In this document: positions 30,121-38,746 of the stretch, one piece after another
Layout: every line of letters begins with the position of its first letter
Numbering within the stretch: the stretch's first letter is position 1
Assembly: GCF_004104355.1 (NCBI RefSeq)
Contig: NZ_RJLM01000011.1
Coordinates: 1-64,000, forward strand
Length of the DNA stretch: 64,000 nucleotides
Direction of reading: 5' to 3'
Origin: Photobacterium chitinilyticum
Lineage (GTDB): Bacteria; Pseudomonadota; Gammaproteobacteria; Enterobacterales; Vibrionaceae
Notes under the pieces: generated by a model
What the model saw: the letters and a program-made list of their open reading frames with translations, nothing else
Databases searched by the model: none
What the model was told of the DNA's origin: nothing
Made by a program: the position numbers and the translations under genes

Positions 30121-30756
30121 ATGGACGCTCAGTACACTATTGTTATTGCCGATGATCACCCGCTGTTTCGCAATGCCCTGTTTCAATCAGTGCATATGGC
30201 CATAAGCGGTGCCAATCTGCTGGAAGCTGATTCTCTTGATACCCTGCTCTCCCTGCTGGAAAAAGAGCCGGACGTTGACCTGCTGCTGCTGGACTTAAAA
30301 ATGCCCGGAGCCAACGGCATGTCCGGGCTGATCCAGCTTCGTAACCAGTACCCGGATCTCCCCGTGGTGGTGATCTCTGCCAGCGAAGAAACCAATGTCG
30401 TACGTCAGGTTCGCAGCCATGGTGCTTTTGGCTTTATTCCCAAATCCAGTGACATGCGGGCTCTAATTAGTGCCCTGAACCAAGTACTGGAAGGCGACCC
30501 CTACTTCCCCGAAGGACTCGGTGACGAAGACGATGAGGTCAACGAGCTGGCCGAGCGCATTGCCGCCCTGACACCACAGCAATACAAGGTATTGTGTATG
30601 CTGTCTGACGGCCTGCTCAACAAGCAGATTGCCTATGATCTTAGTGTGTCCGAAGCGACCATCAAGGCCCATATGACCGCTATTTTTCGTAAGCTCGGGG
30701 TAAAGAACCGTACCCAAGCGGTTATTCTTCTGCAACAGATGGATCTGAGTCAGTAG
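30121..30756 (+). CDS. crbR: CrbR-like LuxR/NarL-family response regulator
   Basis: A 211-aa protein: a receiver domain (about 6-120) with acidic pocket ADDH, phospho-Asp in LLLLDLKMPG and the conserved Lys in PKSS, then a LuxR-type helix-turn-helix (about 145-205: LTPQQYKVLCMLSDGLLNKQ). It is immediately upstream of a DUF4212/SSS symporter pair, as in V. cholerae. There a regulator of this type (CrbR) is known, with sensor CrbS, to control acetyl-CoA synthetase and the acetate switch. No histidine kinase gene is in the window. The symbol is inferred from family and neighbourhood. Confidence 0.75.
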   Translation: MDAQYTIVIADDHPLFRNALFQSVHMAISGANLLEADSLDTLLSLLEKEPDVDLLLLDLKMPGANGMSGLIQLRNQYPDLPVVVISASEETNVVRQVRSHGAFGFIPKSSDMRALISALNQVLEGDPYFPEGLGDEDDEVNELAERIAALTPQQYKVLCMLSDGLLNKQIAYDLSVSEATIKAHMTAIFRKLGVKNRTQAVILLQQMDLSQ

Positions 30757-30850
30757 GCACTATCTAGCCGCAAGTTATTTTCTCTGAACAGTTAGACTTT
30801 CGGCTAACCCAACATTTACGTAACATCTTTAAATCTCTGCACTGCTCACA

Positions 30851-30880
30851 GAATCGCCGTATTTTCGGCGATTTTGTCGT
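30851..30880 (+). terminator. terminator after the response regulator gene
   Basis: GAATCGCCG, loop TATTTT, CGGCGATTTTGTC, about 95 bp after the stop and before the symporter promoter region. Confidence 0.65.
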
Positions 30881-30984
30881 TTCTGTCTCGACTAAAGTTG
30901 CACTGTTTCATTGCCTGAACGTTGCTATTGTCACTACGTAACATTTTATTAACGTGATTTATGACGACGTGAAAGGAGATGACA

Positions 30985-31251
30985 ATGGCGTTTGAATCCA
31001 AGGAGCAGGCCCAGGCCTATTGGAAAGAGAACCTCGCAACGATGGGCTCCCTCCTAGCCATCTGGTTCCTCGTATCTTACGGTGCAGGCATTCTATTTGT
31101 CGATGCCCTCAACAGCATCCAGCTTGGCGGTTTTAAGTTGGGATTCTGGTTCTCGCAGCAAGGTTCAATCTACACCTTTGTTGTCCTGATTTTTGTCTAC
31201 GTAGTGCGTATGAATGCGCTCGATCGTAAGTTCAACGTACAAGAAGACTAA
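30985..31251 (+). CDS. DUF4212 solute:sodium symporter small subunit
   Basis: An 88-aa protein with two membrane helices (about 20-40 and 55-78), of the family found as the small subunit beside VC_2705-type symporters. ATG 30985 is preferred over ATG 30979 because AAAGGAG at 30971-30977 is correctly spaced only for the second. It lies 11 bp before the large-subunit gene. The features YWKENL and FLVSYGAGILFVDALN are family-typical. It probably forms a complex with the downstream protein. Confidence 0.88.
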   Translation: MAFESKEQAQAYWKENLATMGSLLAIWFLVSYGAGILFVDALNSIQLGGFKLGFWFSQQGSIYTFVVLIFVYVVRMNALDRKFNVQED

Positions 31252-31262
31252 GAGGTTTCAGC

Positions 31263-32966
31263 ATGGATATCCAAACCTGGACGTTTATTTTAGTAGGTAT
31301 AACCTTTGCGGTTTATATCGGCATCGCAATCTGGGCCCGGGCCGGCTCAACCAGCGAATTCTATGTCGCCGGCGGCGGTGTTCACCCGGTTGCCAACGGT
31401 ATGGCTACGGCCGCTGACTGGATGTCGGCCGCCTCCTTCATCTCGATGGCCGGTATTATCTCATTTGTCGGTTACGACGGCGGGGTATACCTGATGGGTT
31501 GGACCGGTGGTTATGTACTGCTTGCCCTCTGTCTGGCACCTTACCTGCGTAAATTTGGTCAGTTCACCGTGCCGGATTTCATCGGTGAGCGTTATTATTC
31601 AAAAACTGCACGTATGGTAGCTGTCTTTTGTGCCATCTTCGTTTCTTTTACCTATGTTGCAGGCCAGATGCGTGGGGTTGGCGTGGTATTCGCCCGTTTC
31701 CTCGAAGTTGATATCAACATGGGTATCATCATCGGTATGGGTATCGTATTCTTCTACGCGGTACTGGGCGGAATGAAAGGGATCACCTACACCCAGGTTG
31801 CCCAGTTCTGCGTGTTGATTTTTGCCTTCCTGGTACCGGCTGTCTTTACCTCTATCATGATGACAGGCAGTCCGCTGCCACAAATCGGTATGGGCTCGAC
31901 GCTAACAGGTTCGGAAACCTATGTACTGGACAAGCTTGACGGGTTAACCACGGAATTAGGCTTTACCGCCTATACCGACGGCTCGAAGAGTATGGTTGAC
32001 GTGTTCTTCATCTGTGCAGCCCTAATGGTGGGTACTGCCGGTCTGCCGCACGTTATCATCCGTTTCTTCACCGTACCTCGGGTTAAAGATGCGCGTATTT
32101 CAGCTGGCTGGGCACTACTGTTCATTTCACTGCTATATACCACAGCACCCGCTGTTGCCGCCTTTGCCCGTGTCAATATGATTGAGACTATCAACGGTCC
32201 GGACATGCAGGGCGTTGCTGCAGAGCAAGCACCGGGCTGGGTCAAAAACTGGGAGAAAACTGGCCTGGTTAACTGGGAAGACAAAAACGGCGATGGCAAG
32301 ATGTTCTACTCGGGCGATGAACGCAACGAGATGAAGATCAACCGTGACATCATCGTACTGGCAAGCCCAGAGCTGGCGAACCTACCAAACTGGGTTGTTG
32401 CCCTGTTGGCCGCAGGTGGTCTGGCTGCCGCACTATCAACAGCAGCGGGTCTGCTACTGGTTATCTCGACCTCGATTTCCCATGATTTGCTGAAGAAAGG
32501 CTTCAGGCCGAACATGACCGACAAACAAGAACTGCTCGCTGCCCGGGTGGGTGCCGCAGTGGCCATTGTCGGTGCCGGTTATCTGGGTATCAACCCTCCG
32601 GGCTTTGTGGCACAGGTTGTAGCCTTTGCCTTCGGTCTGGCGGCTGCCTCCTTCTTCCCGGCCATTATCTTGGGTATCTTCTACAAGAAGATGAACAAGG
32701 AAGGGGCGATTGCAGGTATGCTTTCTGGTATCGCATTTACTGCGTCATACATCATTTACTTCAAGTTCATCAACCCAGCCGCAAATACGCCTGACAACTG
32801 GTTCTTCGGTATCAGCCCGGAAGGTATCGGTACGCTGGGTATGTGTCTGAACTTCGTGGTCTCGATTGTTGTGAACAAGTTCACCGCCGAAGTACCGACA
32901 GAAGTACAGGATATGGTTGAATCCATCCGTTATCCAAAAGGCGCCGGAGCCGCACAGGATCACTAA
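31263..32966 (+). CDS. sodium:solute symporter large subunit (SSS family, VC_2705/ActP-like)
   Basis: A 567-aa transporter of the SLC5/SSS family with about 13 membrane helices. It contains SEFYVAGGGVHPVANGMATAAD, DWMSAASFISMAG and the alternating-access core GLAAALSTAAGLLLVIST. Related to acetate permease ActP but longer, with an extra hydrophilic loop at about 315-365 rich in Asn, Asp and Lys. The small-subunit gene just upstream and the acetate-switch-type regulator suggest uptake of acetate or another short organic acid. The substrate is inference. Confidence 0.88.
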   Translation: MDIQTWTFILVGITFAVYIGIAIWARAGSTSEFYVAGGGVHPVANGMATAADWMSAASFISMAGIISFVGYDGGVYLMGWTGGYVLLALCLAPYLRKFGQFTVPDFIGERYYSKTARMVAVFCAIFVSFTYVAGQMRGVGVVFARFLEVDINMGIIIGMGIVFFYAVLGGMKGITYTQVAQFCVLIFAFLVPAVFTSIMMTGSPLPQIGMGSTLTGSETYVLDKLDGLTTELGFTAYTDGSKSMVDVFFICAALMVGTAGLPHVIIRFFTVPRVKDARISAGWALLFISLLYTTAPAVAAFARVNMIETINGPDMQGVAAEQAPGWVKNWEKTGLVNWEDKNGDGKMFYSGDERNEMKINRDIIVLASPELANLPNWVVALLAAGGLAAALSTAAGLLLVISTSISHDLLKKGFRPNMTDKQELLAARVGAAVAIVGAGYLGINPPGFVAQVVAFAFGLAAASFFPAIILGIFYKKMNKEGAIAGMLSGIAFTASYIIYFKFINPAANTPDNWFFGISPEGIGTLGMCLNFVVSIVVNKFTAEVPTEVQDMVESIRYPKGAGAAQDH

Positions 32967-33013
32967 TACCAATCTGGATAAGTAGTTGTTCAGATACTGA
33001 TGTAGATTGGTAT
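32966..33013. repeat. palindromic dispersed repeat (ATACCAATCT...AGATTGGTAT)
   Basis: Perfect 10-bp terminal inverted repeats enclose 28 bp containing GGATAAGTAGTTGTTCAG. It starts at the symporter stop codon. A related partial copy is at 7217-7250. Short palindromes beginning ATACCAATCT are, to my recollection, common in marine Vibrionales and Alteromonadales. It is probably a non-autonomous dispersed repeat. Confidence 0.6.
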
Positions 33014-33044
33014 CATACTGCCTGAAGAGTCAGTGGCTAGAAAA

Positions 33045-33074
33045 CAAAAACGGAGCATCACGCTCCGTTTTTCT
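33045..33074. terminator. bidirectional terminator between symporter and parR-like genes
   Basis: AAAAACGGAGC, loop ATCAC, GCTCCGTTTTT, serving the convergent symporter (plus) and parM/parR-like (minus) transcripts. Confidence 0.88.
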
Positions 33075-33088
33075 TGTTCGGTTTAGTC

Positions 33089-34123
33089 TTACCATAACCC
33101 TTTTTTCTTGACCTTCTGCATATTGGCTATGGTTGTCGTCAGATCCGCCTCATCATCACCTGGCTGCTCTTTTACCGAATCCGCAGAGGCTGTCAGCGAC
33201 ATCGTCTTGATTAGCTGGCTTTGCGCCTTGATTAACGCTTTTAGCTCCGCAATTTCACGCTTTTGACTATTGGCCCGGATCTCTTCAGTCAGAGCCTGTT
33301 GCAACTCAGTCATATCTGGCGTTACGGATTCACCATCAGGCGCTACATCCTCAGAAGCCTTGATCTCAGAAGCAATAGCCTCATCAGCGATAACGTCGGG
33401 AGCTGTAACCTCGGCTGGCTGGACAGCATTGGCCGAAACCGACTCGGCCAGCTCTGAGCAGAGGCTCATCAACGCCTGACGGGTTTCGATCAATTCCTGC
33501 TGGGTCTGCTGCTGAGTCTGTAGCAACGCACTTTCGCGCTCGGACGACTCGGTACATAGCGTCACCAAGGTCTGTCGCGTTTCAGCCAATTCCTGCTGTG
33601 TTTTCTGCTGACACTGCAATAGTGCATTTTCACGCTCGGACGACTGTGCAAAATGTCGCTGGTGATCCTTGCTTACCTGCTGGTGGCTTTCATTTGCCTG
33701 TTGCAGTTCACTGCGCAGGAACTGGATTTCATTCAGTAGCGGGGACATATCGACAGCCGCTCTAAGACCATCAAGATCCTGTCGGGAAATCGCAGACTCC
33801 GAAGCTGGCGCCATCGGGATCATTAGGCCGCACGCGTCAAAATGCTGTTTTAACGTCGCCATCTTGATGGAGTCATCACCCAAGGAGCTTGCCAGCCCGG
33901 CACTGAGGGTCGGGCTAAGCAGATGCAAAAACATCCCGGATAGGTAGATGTTTTTATGCATATGCAGGCTGTTATGCAGATTGAGGCCGTCATCGGGGTT
34001 ATCAAGCATATCTTTACGCTCGTTCACCCACTTCTGCATAATGCCGACCGCATAGCGGTCGGACAAGGAGTTAACAGGATTTAGATAAATCGAGTAGTTA
34101 ACTCGCTTTAGCTTACTACTCAT
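33089..34123 (-). CDS. ParR-like partner of the chromosomal ParM, with coiled-coil tail
   Basis: A 344-aa protein overlapping the end of the parM-like gene by 8 bp, so translation is probably coupled. The N-terminal 110 residues (KRVNYSIYLNP..., then a helical stretch) resemble the layout of short ribbon-helix-helix ParR adaptors. From about 120 it becomes a long, Gln/Glu-rich coiled coil. This holds two tandem repeats of about 33 residues (SSERENALLQCQQKTQQELA and SSERESALLQTQQQTQQELI). An acidic linker and a basic end (VKKKGLW) follow. No family was recognised with certainty. ParR-like function is inferred from position and N-terminal pattern. Confidence 0.5.
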   Translation of the reverse strand: MSSKLKRVNYSIYLNPVNSLSDRYAVGIMQKWVNERKDMLDNPDDGLNLHNSLHMHKNIYLSGMFLHLLSPTLSAGLASSLGDDSIKMATLKQHFDACGLMIPMAPASESAISRQDLDGLRAAVDMSPLLNEIQFLRSELQQANESHQQVSKDHQRHFAQSSERENALLQCQQKTQQELAETRQTLVTLCTESSERESALLQTQQQTQQELIETRQALMSLCSELAESVSANAVQPAEVTAPDVIADEAIASEIKASEDVAPDGESVTPDMTELQQALTEEIRANSQKREIAELKALIKAQSQLIKTMSLTASADSVKEQPGDDEADLTTTIANMQKVKKKGLW

Positions 34124-35162
34124 CTTCTACCTCGATGAGAGTTTCGCGTTCGATATGGATATCTTCTTCTTCAGTGTTATACAGGCATAATTCACGAGCC
34201 AGCGCTGACTGGGCATCCTTGATCAGTACCACACGTTCACCCAAGGTTTCATAGGCAGCCATAATCGCCGGATAAACCAGAGGTGCGCCGCCACCAACCA
34301 AGTAAACACGGTTCGGGTTTTTGGCAAACTTCTTTGCTTCATAAGCAACGGCATTGCCCAGCTCTTCAATCTTGATATCAATTTTGTCTAAAATGCTGTC
34401 GAGCTTAGACTCATCATTTACGACCTCTTTGACAAACTCCAGATCATTGCGACGCTTGATCAGCTCGTTGGCAACCAGGTAGCTTGAGTCACTGTCGGCA
34501 GAAGCCAGTGCCTTGCGCGCGGCATCTGTAACCATACATACACCGATCTCGTTGTTACCGTAGATAGCCGATACATCATCAAACTCACCAACCACAATAC
34601 CCATATCCAAAGTTGTACCACCACAGTCGACAACCAGTGAGCGGGTAAACTCATTACAGTTTGAGTTAATCAGCGTCGACATCACAGCCGGCAGACTTTC
34701 TGGCATGACTTCGACATCAACCACCTCGAACACTTCACCCTTGTTCAGGGTGATCTCACGCATCAGGTTTTTGCGCTTCTTGGCAATTTTTTCTTCGTTA
34801 CGCTGGCAGTCTTCAGAATTATAAAACTCGGTAATTGGCAAGGTAACCACCAAGACAACCGGGCATGGCTTCAGGCCTGTCTGTAGCAGCGCATGGTGAA
34901 CAGCCAACAGGTTCAGATCATCGTACTGGTAGTCGACGTGAGTCGTTTCCAGCGCTTTGTCCGATGTCGCATCATACGTATATTTGGTCGTACCAATAGT
35001 GTAGTTATATACCTTTTTATCGCGTCGTAGGGCTGCACTCTTCCAATCTTTACGGAAAGAGTTCGGTGATACGATAGTTTTCAACTGGTTATTCTCAATC
35101 CAGCTAACTTTTACATTCGTTGAACCATCATCAACCGCAATTTTAAACGCAGATACCGTCAT
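34116..35162 (-). CDS. parM: ParM/StbA-family actin-like ATPase
   Basis: A 348-aa actin-fold ATPase closely patterned on plasmid R1 ParM, which forms dynamic filaments that push plasmid copies apart. Phosphate loop 1 is VDDGSTNVK (about 10-18). The stretch ISPNSFKREW of R1 ParM corresponds to VSPNSFRKDW here. Phosphate 2 is VDCGGTTLDMG (about 176-186), and the adenosine motif is VGGGAPLVYPA near 290. GTG 35171 is possible, but ATG 35162 has better ribosome-site spacing. It is on the chromosome beside core genes, not on an evident plasmid. It is followed by an overlapping ParR-like gene. Confidence 0.85.
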   Translation of the reverse strand: MTVSAFKIAVDDGSTNVKVSWIENNQLKTIVSPNSFRKDWKSAALRRDKKVYNYTIGTTKYTYDATSDKALETTHVDYQYDDLNLLAVHHALLQTGLKPCPVVLVVTLPITEFYNSEDCQRNEEKIAKKRKNLMREITLNKGEVFEVVDVEVMPESLPAVMSTLINSNCNEFTRSLVVDCGGTTLDMGIVVGEFDDVSAIYGNNEIGVCMVTDAARKALASADSDSSYLVANELIKRRNDLEFVKEVVNDESKLDSILDKIDIKIEELGNAVAYEAKKFAKNPNRVYLVGGGAPLVYPAIMAAYETLGERVVLIKDAQSALARELCLYNTEEEDIHIERETLIEVEDE

Positions 35163-35590
35163 AACTTTCACTCACAATAACTATTAATAATTCGCAACCA
35201 GCCTCGATGATTTATAAATACACCCTTATAAAAAATCGAACTAAATACAATCAACCAAAAACAATGAAATACGTTTTATTTATTGAAAAACAAAACGAAA
35301 ATAATCAATAAGTAACAATTTTTCATGAGATATAAATGCATTTCCATCAACACATTATCTCATTATGTCCTTTGAAGCTTTCCTACGGGGCAGTTCAGAG
35401 TACGTAAGAGCGGCTGCATTATCTTGCAGGTAGCGTCGATAAACAATGATTACCTGCTCGCTACTGATTACAAATTGCCATTAAAACGCCCGCTACCACA
35501 CAAGTACAAAGCTAACTAAATGTTATTAAATAAAAAAACATACTGACCAGAGACATTTATCAAAAATGGCATAACTGGCCAGCAATAGTA
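35163..35590. other. AT-rich region between parM-like gene and lateral flagellar operon
   Basis: About 430 bp with no credible gene. It is the expected position for a parC-type centromere and parM promoter. I searched by eye for the tandem 10-12-bp iterons that mark R1 parC and found none convincing, only scattered AATCAA words. No clear terminator for the motB end of the flagellar operon was seen either. Confidence 0.4.
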
Positions 35591-36577
35591 TTAATTCACC
35601 ATCATATCCAGTCGTGACACAGGACGATTGGCCTCGGCAAAATTTCTCGCCTTGTGTACTGCCGTGCCCTCATTGCCTTCAGGTTGGCCTTTACCAAACA
35701 ACAACGCCAATTGTTCATCGGCTTCCTTGGTAAGCACCATCATTTCAATCCGGCGGTTTTTTCCACTTCTGGTATCTTTTTCATTTACCGGCATCCGCTC
35801 AGCCATTGCAGCCACCTGCAGTACATTACTACCTGGCAAGCCGGAATCAACCAGCACCTGACGGGCCTTCAGCGCCCGAGATCCCGATAAATCCCAGTTA
35901 CTATAATCACTACGCTGGAACTGGGTACTATCGGTATGGCCACTGATCACCAGCCGGTTTTGGATTTGCCCCAATATCGGCGCAATGTTAAATAACATAT
36001 CTTCAAAAAAAGGCGTGATCTGAATGCTGCCACGCTCGAACATAAAATGATCCTTATCATCCTGGATCAGGATCCGCAGCCCCTGCGGAACAATTTCCAG
36101 CACAATATTGTTGGATGCCGAGAGCTCTTCTGCGATCTGGTTTAGTGCCTTTGCCAGCAAAGCCAGCTGCGGGGTTGATAGGTGATTGCCTGCCAATGCC
36201 GCATTCAGCTTGCGCCCTCTGCCGGCACTTTGCTCCTGGGGAACTTGTTGCGACATTGAGGAGCCGAACCGATGGTTACCGTTGGAGGTATCACTCATCG
36301 GTTTTTCAAACGGCGAGACATTACCATCAAAATCGATTGGAAAAGGACTATTGGTAATTTCAAAAATATTGTCAAACACTGTCGCCGTCTGTAGCCGTTT
36401 CTCGATTTCGATCCGCTCTTCCTGAGTCGTGATCCCCATCAGCCACAGCACCATGAAAAAAGCCATCATCGCAATCGCAAAATCGGCAAATGCTACTTTC
36501 CAGGCACCACCATGGTGCTCATCATGATGACCCCGGGCTTTTTTCTTAACAATAATGATATGGTTATCTTTGCTCAT
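35591..36577 (-). CDS. lafU: lateral flagellar motor protein MotB/LafU
   Basis: A 328-aa stator protein. A basic cytosolic N-terminus leads to a single membrane helix with the proton-binding aspartate at Asp32 (FADFAIAMMAFFMVLWL), the same number as E. coli MotB. A periplasmic OmpA/MotB peptidoglycan-binding domain follows (about 190-300: VISGHTDSTQFQ, NRRIEMMVL). It anchors the stator to the cell wall. It is last in the lateral operon, 3 bp after lafT. The motor is inferred to be proton-driven, as in other lateral systems. Confidence 0.94.
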   Translation of the reverse strand: MSKDNHIIIVKKKARGHHDEHHGGAWKVAFADFAIAMMAFFMVLWLMGITTQEERIEIEKRLQTATVFDNIFEITNSPFPIDFDGNVSPFEKPMSDTSNGNHRFGSSMSQQVPQEQSAGRGRKLNAALAGNHLSTPQLALLAKALNQIAEELSASNNIVLEIVPQGLRILIQDDKDHFMFERGSIQITPFFEDMLFNIAPILGQIQNRLVISGHTDSTQFQRSDYSNWDLSGSRALKARQVLVDSGLPGSNVLQVAAMAERMPVNEKDTRSGKNRRIEMMVLTKEADEQLALLFGKGQPEGNEGTAVHKARNFAEANRPVSRLDMMVN

Positions 36578-36580
36578 GAT

Positions 36581-37432
36581 TTACCCTTGCCCTGTCATCC
36601 AGTTTTCCATTGCAGCAAAGGTAGGCTTATATTCTGTATGCAGAACCTTACGTCCGGCATCAAGTGCCAGCAAGGTCGGTTTACCCTGAACCTGAGAAAC
36701 CAGTATGGCCGAGATCATATTCAGCGCCATCATTTCTTTCTTTACCTGATTGGCAACCGACGCTGCCAACGGTTCAAATACCGCATAACACATCAAGATA
36801 CCGAAGAATGTCCCGACCAAGGCGGCGGCAACTTTTACCCCAATCAAAGCCAGATCACCCCCAATGCTTTGCATCGTCACCACAATCCCAAGCACCGCAG
36901 CCACAATACCAAAACCCGGCATCGCCTCACCAACCTTGCCTAGCGCTTTCGATGGACGCATCAAGTCTTCTTCAAGAGTGTGCAGCTCTAGTTCCAATAC
37001 GGCTTCAAGATCATGATGATTCATTTTTCCCATCGCCATCATGCGCAAGTTGTCGGTAATAAAGCTCACCAGCACATTGGACTTGGCCACCTCAGGGTAT
37101 TTATTGAAAATTGCGCTGCCTTGCGGGTTTTCAATGTGATCATCAAGCTTTTTAATCCCATCTTTACGAATGGTTTCCAGCAGCTCGAACATCAGCTCCA
37201 AGGTCGACTTATAGAAATCAGGACCATACCCCTTACCAAACGTCATTTTAAGGCGAGTGACCGTATTCTTCAGGACATAAGTAGGGTTCGAGATCACCAT
37301 CGCACCGAAACCGGCGCCTAGGATTATAATAAATTCAGCAGGTTGCCAGAGTGCCAATAAGCGCCCCGAGGCATGGGTGTAACCATATACAATGCACCCG
37401 AAAACAATGACAAAACCGATAATAATTTGCAT
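36581..37432 (-). CDS. lafT: lateral flagellar motor protein MotA/LafT
   Basis: A 283-aa stator protein with four membrane helices and the cytoplasmic loop carrying the basic/acidic residues that contact FliG (Arg89 in ETIRKDGIKKLDDHIE). The later stretch GEAMPGFGIVAAVLGIV holds the conserved Pro next to the ion channel. It resembles proton-type MotA (E. coli length 295) rather than Na+-type PomA. It is 11 bp after the sigma-28 gene. Confidence 0.95.
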   Translation of the reverse strand: MQIIIGFVIVFGCIVYGYTHASGRLLALWQPAEFIIILGAGFGAMVISNPTYVLKNTVTRLKMTFGKGYGPDFYKSTLELMFELLETIRKDGIKKLDDHIENPQGSAIFNKYPEVAKSNVLVSFITDNLRMMAMGKMNHHDLEAVLELELHTLEEDLMRPSKALGKVGEAMPGFGIVAAVLGIVVTMQSIGGDLALIGVKVAAALVGTFFGILMCYAVFEPLAASVANQVKKEMMALNMISAILVSQVQGKPTLLALDAGRKVLHTEYKPTFAAMENWMTGQG

Positions 37433-37443
37433 CTTCTACTCCG

Positions 37444-38199
37444 CTAAACTGACTCACGCCAGTCAGTCAACATACTGTTCAGGCTTTTCAGGGCCTTTTT
37501 GTGGATCTGGCTAACACGAGCTTCGGTCAGCTCGAAGACCAAGGCGATCTCTTTAAGGTTCATTTCGTGCTCATAATAAAAACTCAGCATGACCTGCTCC
37601 CGCTCGGACAAGCGAGACAATGCCTTGGCCATGGCCTGTTTTAGTTGTGCACGCTCGTAGCTATTACATTGGAAGCTCAAACCGAAAAATTGCTCGCCAT
37701 CTTCTTGCAGGCCTTCCAGGCTACCGAGATTTTCGGCCTTGGTATCAAGCCGCCGTTGTTGGATATCTGATAACTCAAGCCCCATTTCTGCGGCCAGCTC
37801 CTGATCCGTCGGTACCCGTCCTAGCTGACGACTAAGCTGGCGCTCAGTATCTCTGAGTTCATGGCCGTTCTGACGAGAACGGCGAGAACGCCAGTCCATC
37901 CGGCGCAGCTCATCTAGAATGGCACCACGAACACGCTGCGCAGCCAGACGCTCCAGTGCCGCATCATCTTCATCCGGGTAACGGCGAATAATATCGAGCA
38001 GGGCCACCAGGCCGATTTGCTCCATATCTTCAGACGACATCACTGTCGTCACCTGCCCTGTCAGGTGCCTCACTACACGTTTCACAAGGCCGGCAAACTG
38101 AGTGATCAGACGCTGCTCTCGCGATTTCTGCCCCAGCTGACGGCTCTGCTGATAGGCGTGAAGCCCCTGAGATTCATAAGACATTGCTGCACCGTGCAC
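37444..38199 (-). CDS. lafS: lateral flagellar sigma-28 factor (FliA/LafS)
   Basis: A sigma factor of about 251 aa. Region 2 contains SEDMEQIGLVALLDIIRRY and RVRGAILDELRRMDW, and region 4 contains ALSRLSEREQVMLSFYYEHE with the helix-turn-helix ending ARVSQIHKKAL. It should direct late lateral genes (lafA and others) and be held by FlgM. The frame opens at GTG 38208. GTG 38199 has AAGGTGG at good spacing, and ATG 38184 is a third option. It follows fliL with almost no gap. Confidence 0.93.
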   Translation of the reverse strand: MHGAAMSYESQGLHAYQQSRQLGQKSREQRLITQFAGLVKRVVRHLTGQVTTVMSSEDMEQIGLVALLDIIRRYPDEDDAALERLAAQRVRGAILDELRRMDWRSRRSRQNGHELRDTERQLSRQLGRVPTDQELAAEMGLELSDIQQRRLDTKAENLGSLEGLQEDGEQFFGLSFQCNSYERAQLKQAMAKALSRLSEREQVMLSFYYEHEMNLKEIALVFELTEARVSQIHKKALKSLNSMLTDWRESV

Positions 38200-38209
38200 A
38201 TCGGCCACC

Positions 38210-38701
38210 TTACTGGATCACCATTTTTGTGATCAGTACCTGATCGATTCCATTACTGTTTGCCATATCGCTCATGACAGTTTGGATCGCACCCCGCAAC
38301 GCCAGCTGCAATGGCTTCATTACACCCGACTGGGCCAAATCGTTGTAATGCTGATCACTCAACAGTGTGATGACAGCATTGCGTACGACTGGCATATATT
38401 CCTGAACCGTGTCGAGCTGTTCCTGGTTATAGCTCATCAATGACAGTTCCAGCATTAGGTAATGCAGACGATCATCACCAGGAATACTCACCACAAACTT
38501 TGTCAGCGGCAGAAACACCGGCTTTTTCACTAATGCAGCTGTAGACACGCTCTCAGCTAACGCCAGCTGCTGTTCTGCCTGTTGTTTTGCCTGCTGCTGG
38601 AAATACCACCAGCCACCGCCCCCGGCAAGGGCGACAACCAGCACAACAGCCGCAATGATCAGCGGACGCTTGCTTTTAGGCGTTTTAATTTCATCTGTCA
38701 T
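38210..38701 (-). CDS. lafF: lateral flagellar FliL/LafF
   Basis: A 163-aa single-pass inner-membrane protein (helix about 14-34) with a periplasmic stomatin-like domain. FliL surrounds and supports stator units, which matters under the high load of swarming. FVVSIPGDDRLHYLMLELSLM is typical of the family. It is between fliK and fliA in the lateral operon, at the lafF position of Flag-2 clusters. Confidence 0.85.
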   Translation of the reverse strand: MTDEIKTPKSKRPLIIAAVVLVVALAGGGGWWYFQQQAKQQAEQQLALAESVSTAALVKKPVFLPLTKFVVSIPGDDRLHYLMLELSLMSYNQEQLDTVQEYMPVVRNAVITLLSDQHYNDLAQSGVMKPLQLALRGAIQTVMSDMANSNGIDQVLITKMVIQ

Positions 38702-38746
38702 ATCAATATCTTACTTATCATCAAACCGCATTTTTAAACCATGTTC

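Noticed and set aside
35163-35590. Possible parC centromere iterons upstream of the parM-like gene
   Set aside because: Only scattered AATCAA words were found, with no regular tandem 10-12-bp repeats, so I did not annotate a centromere.
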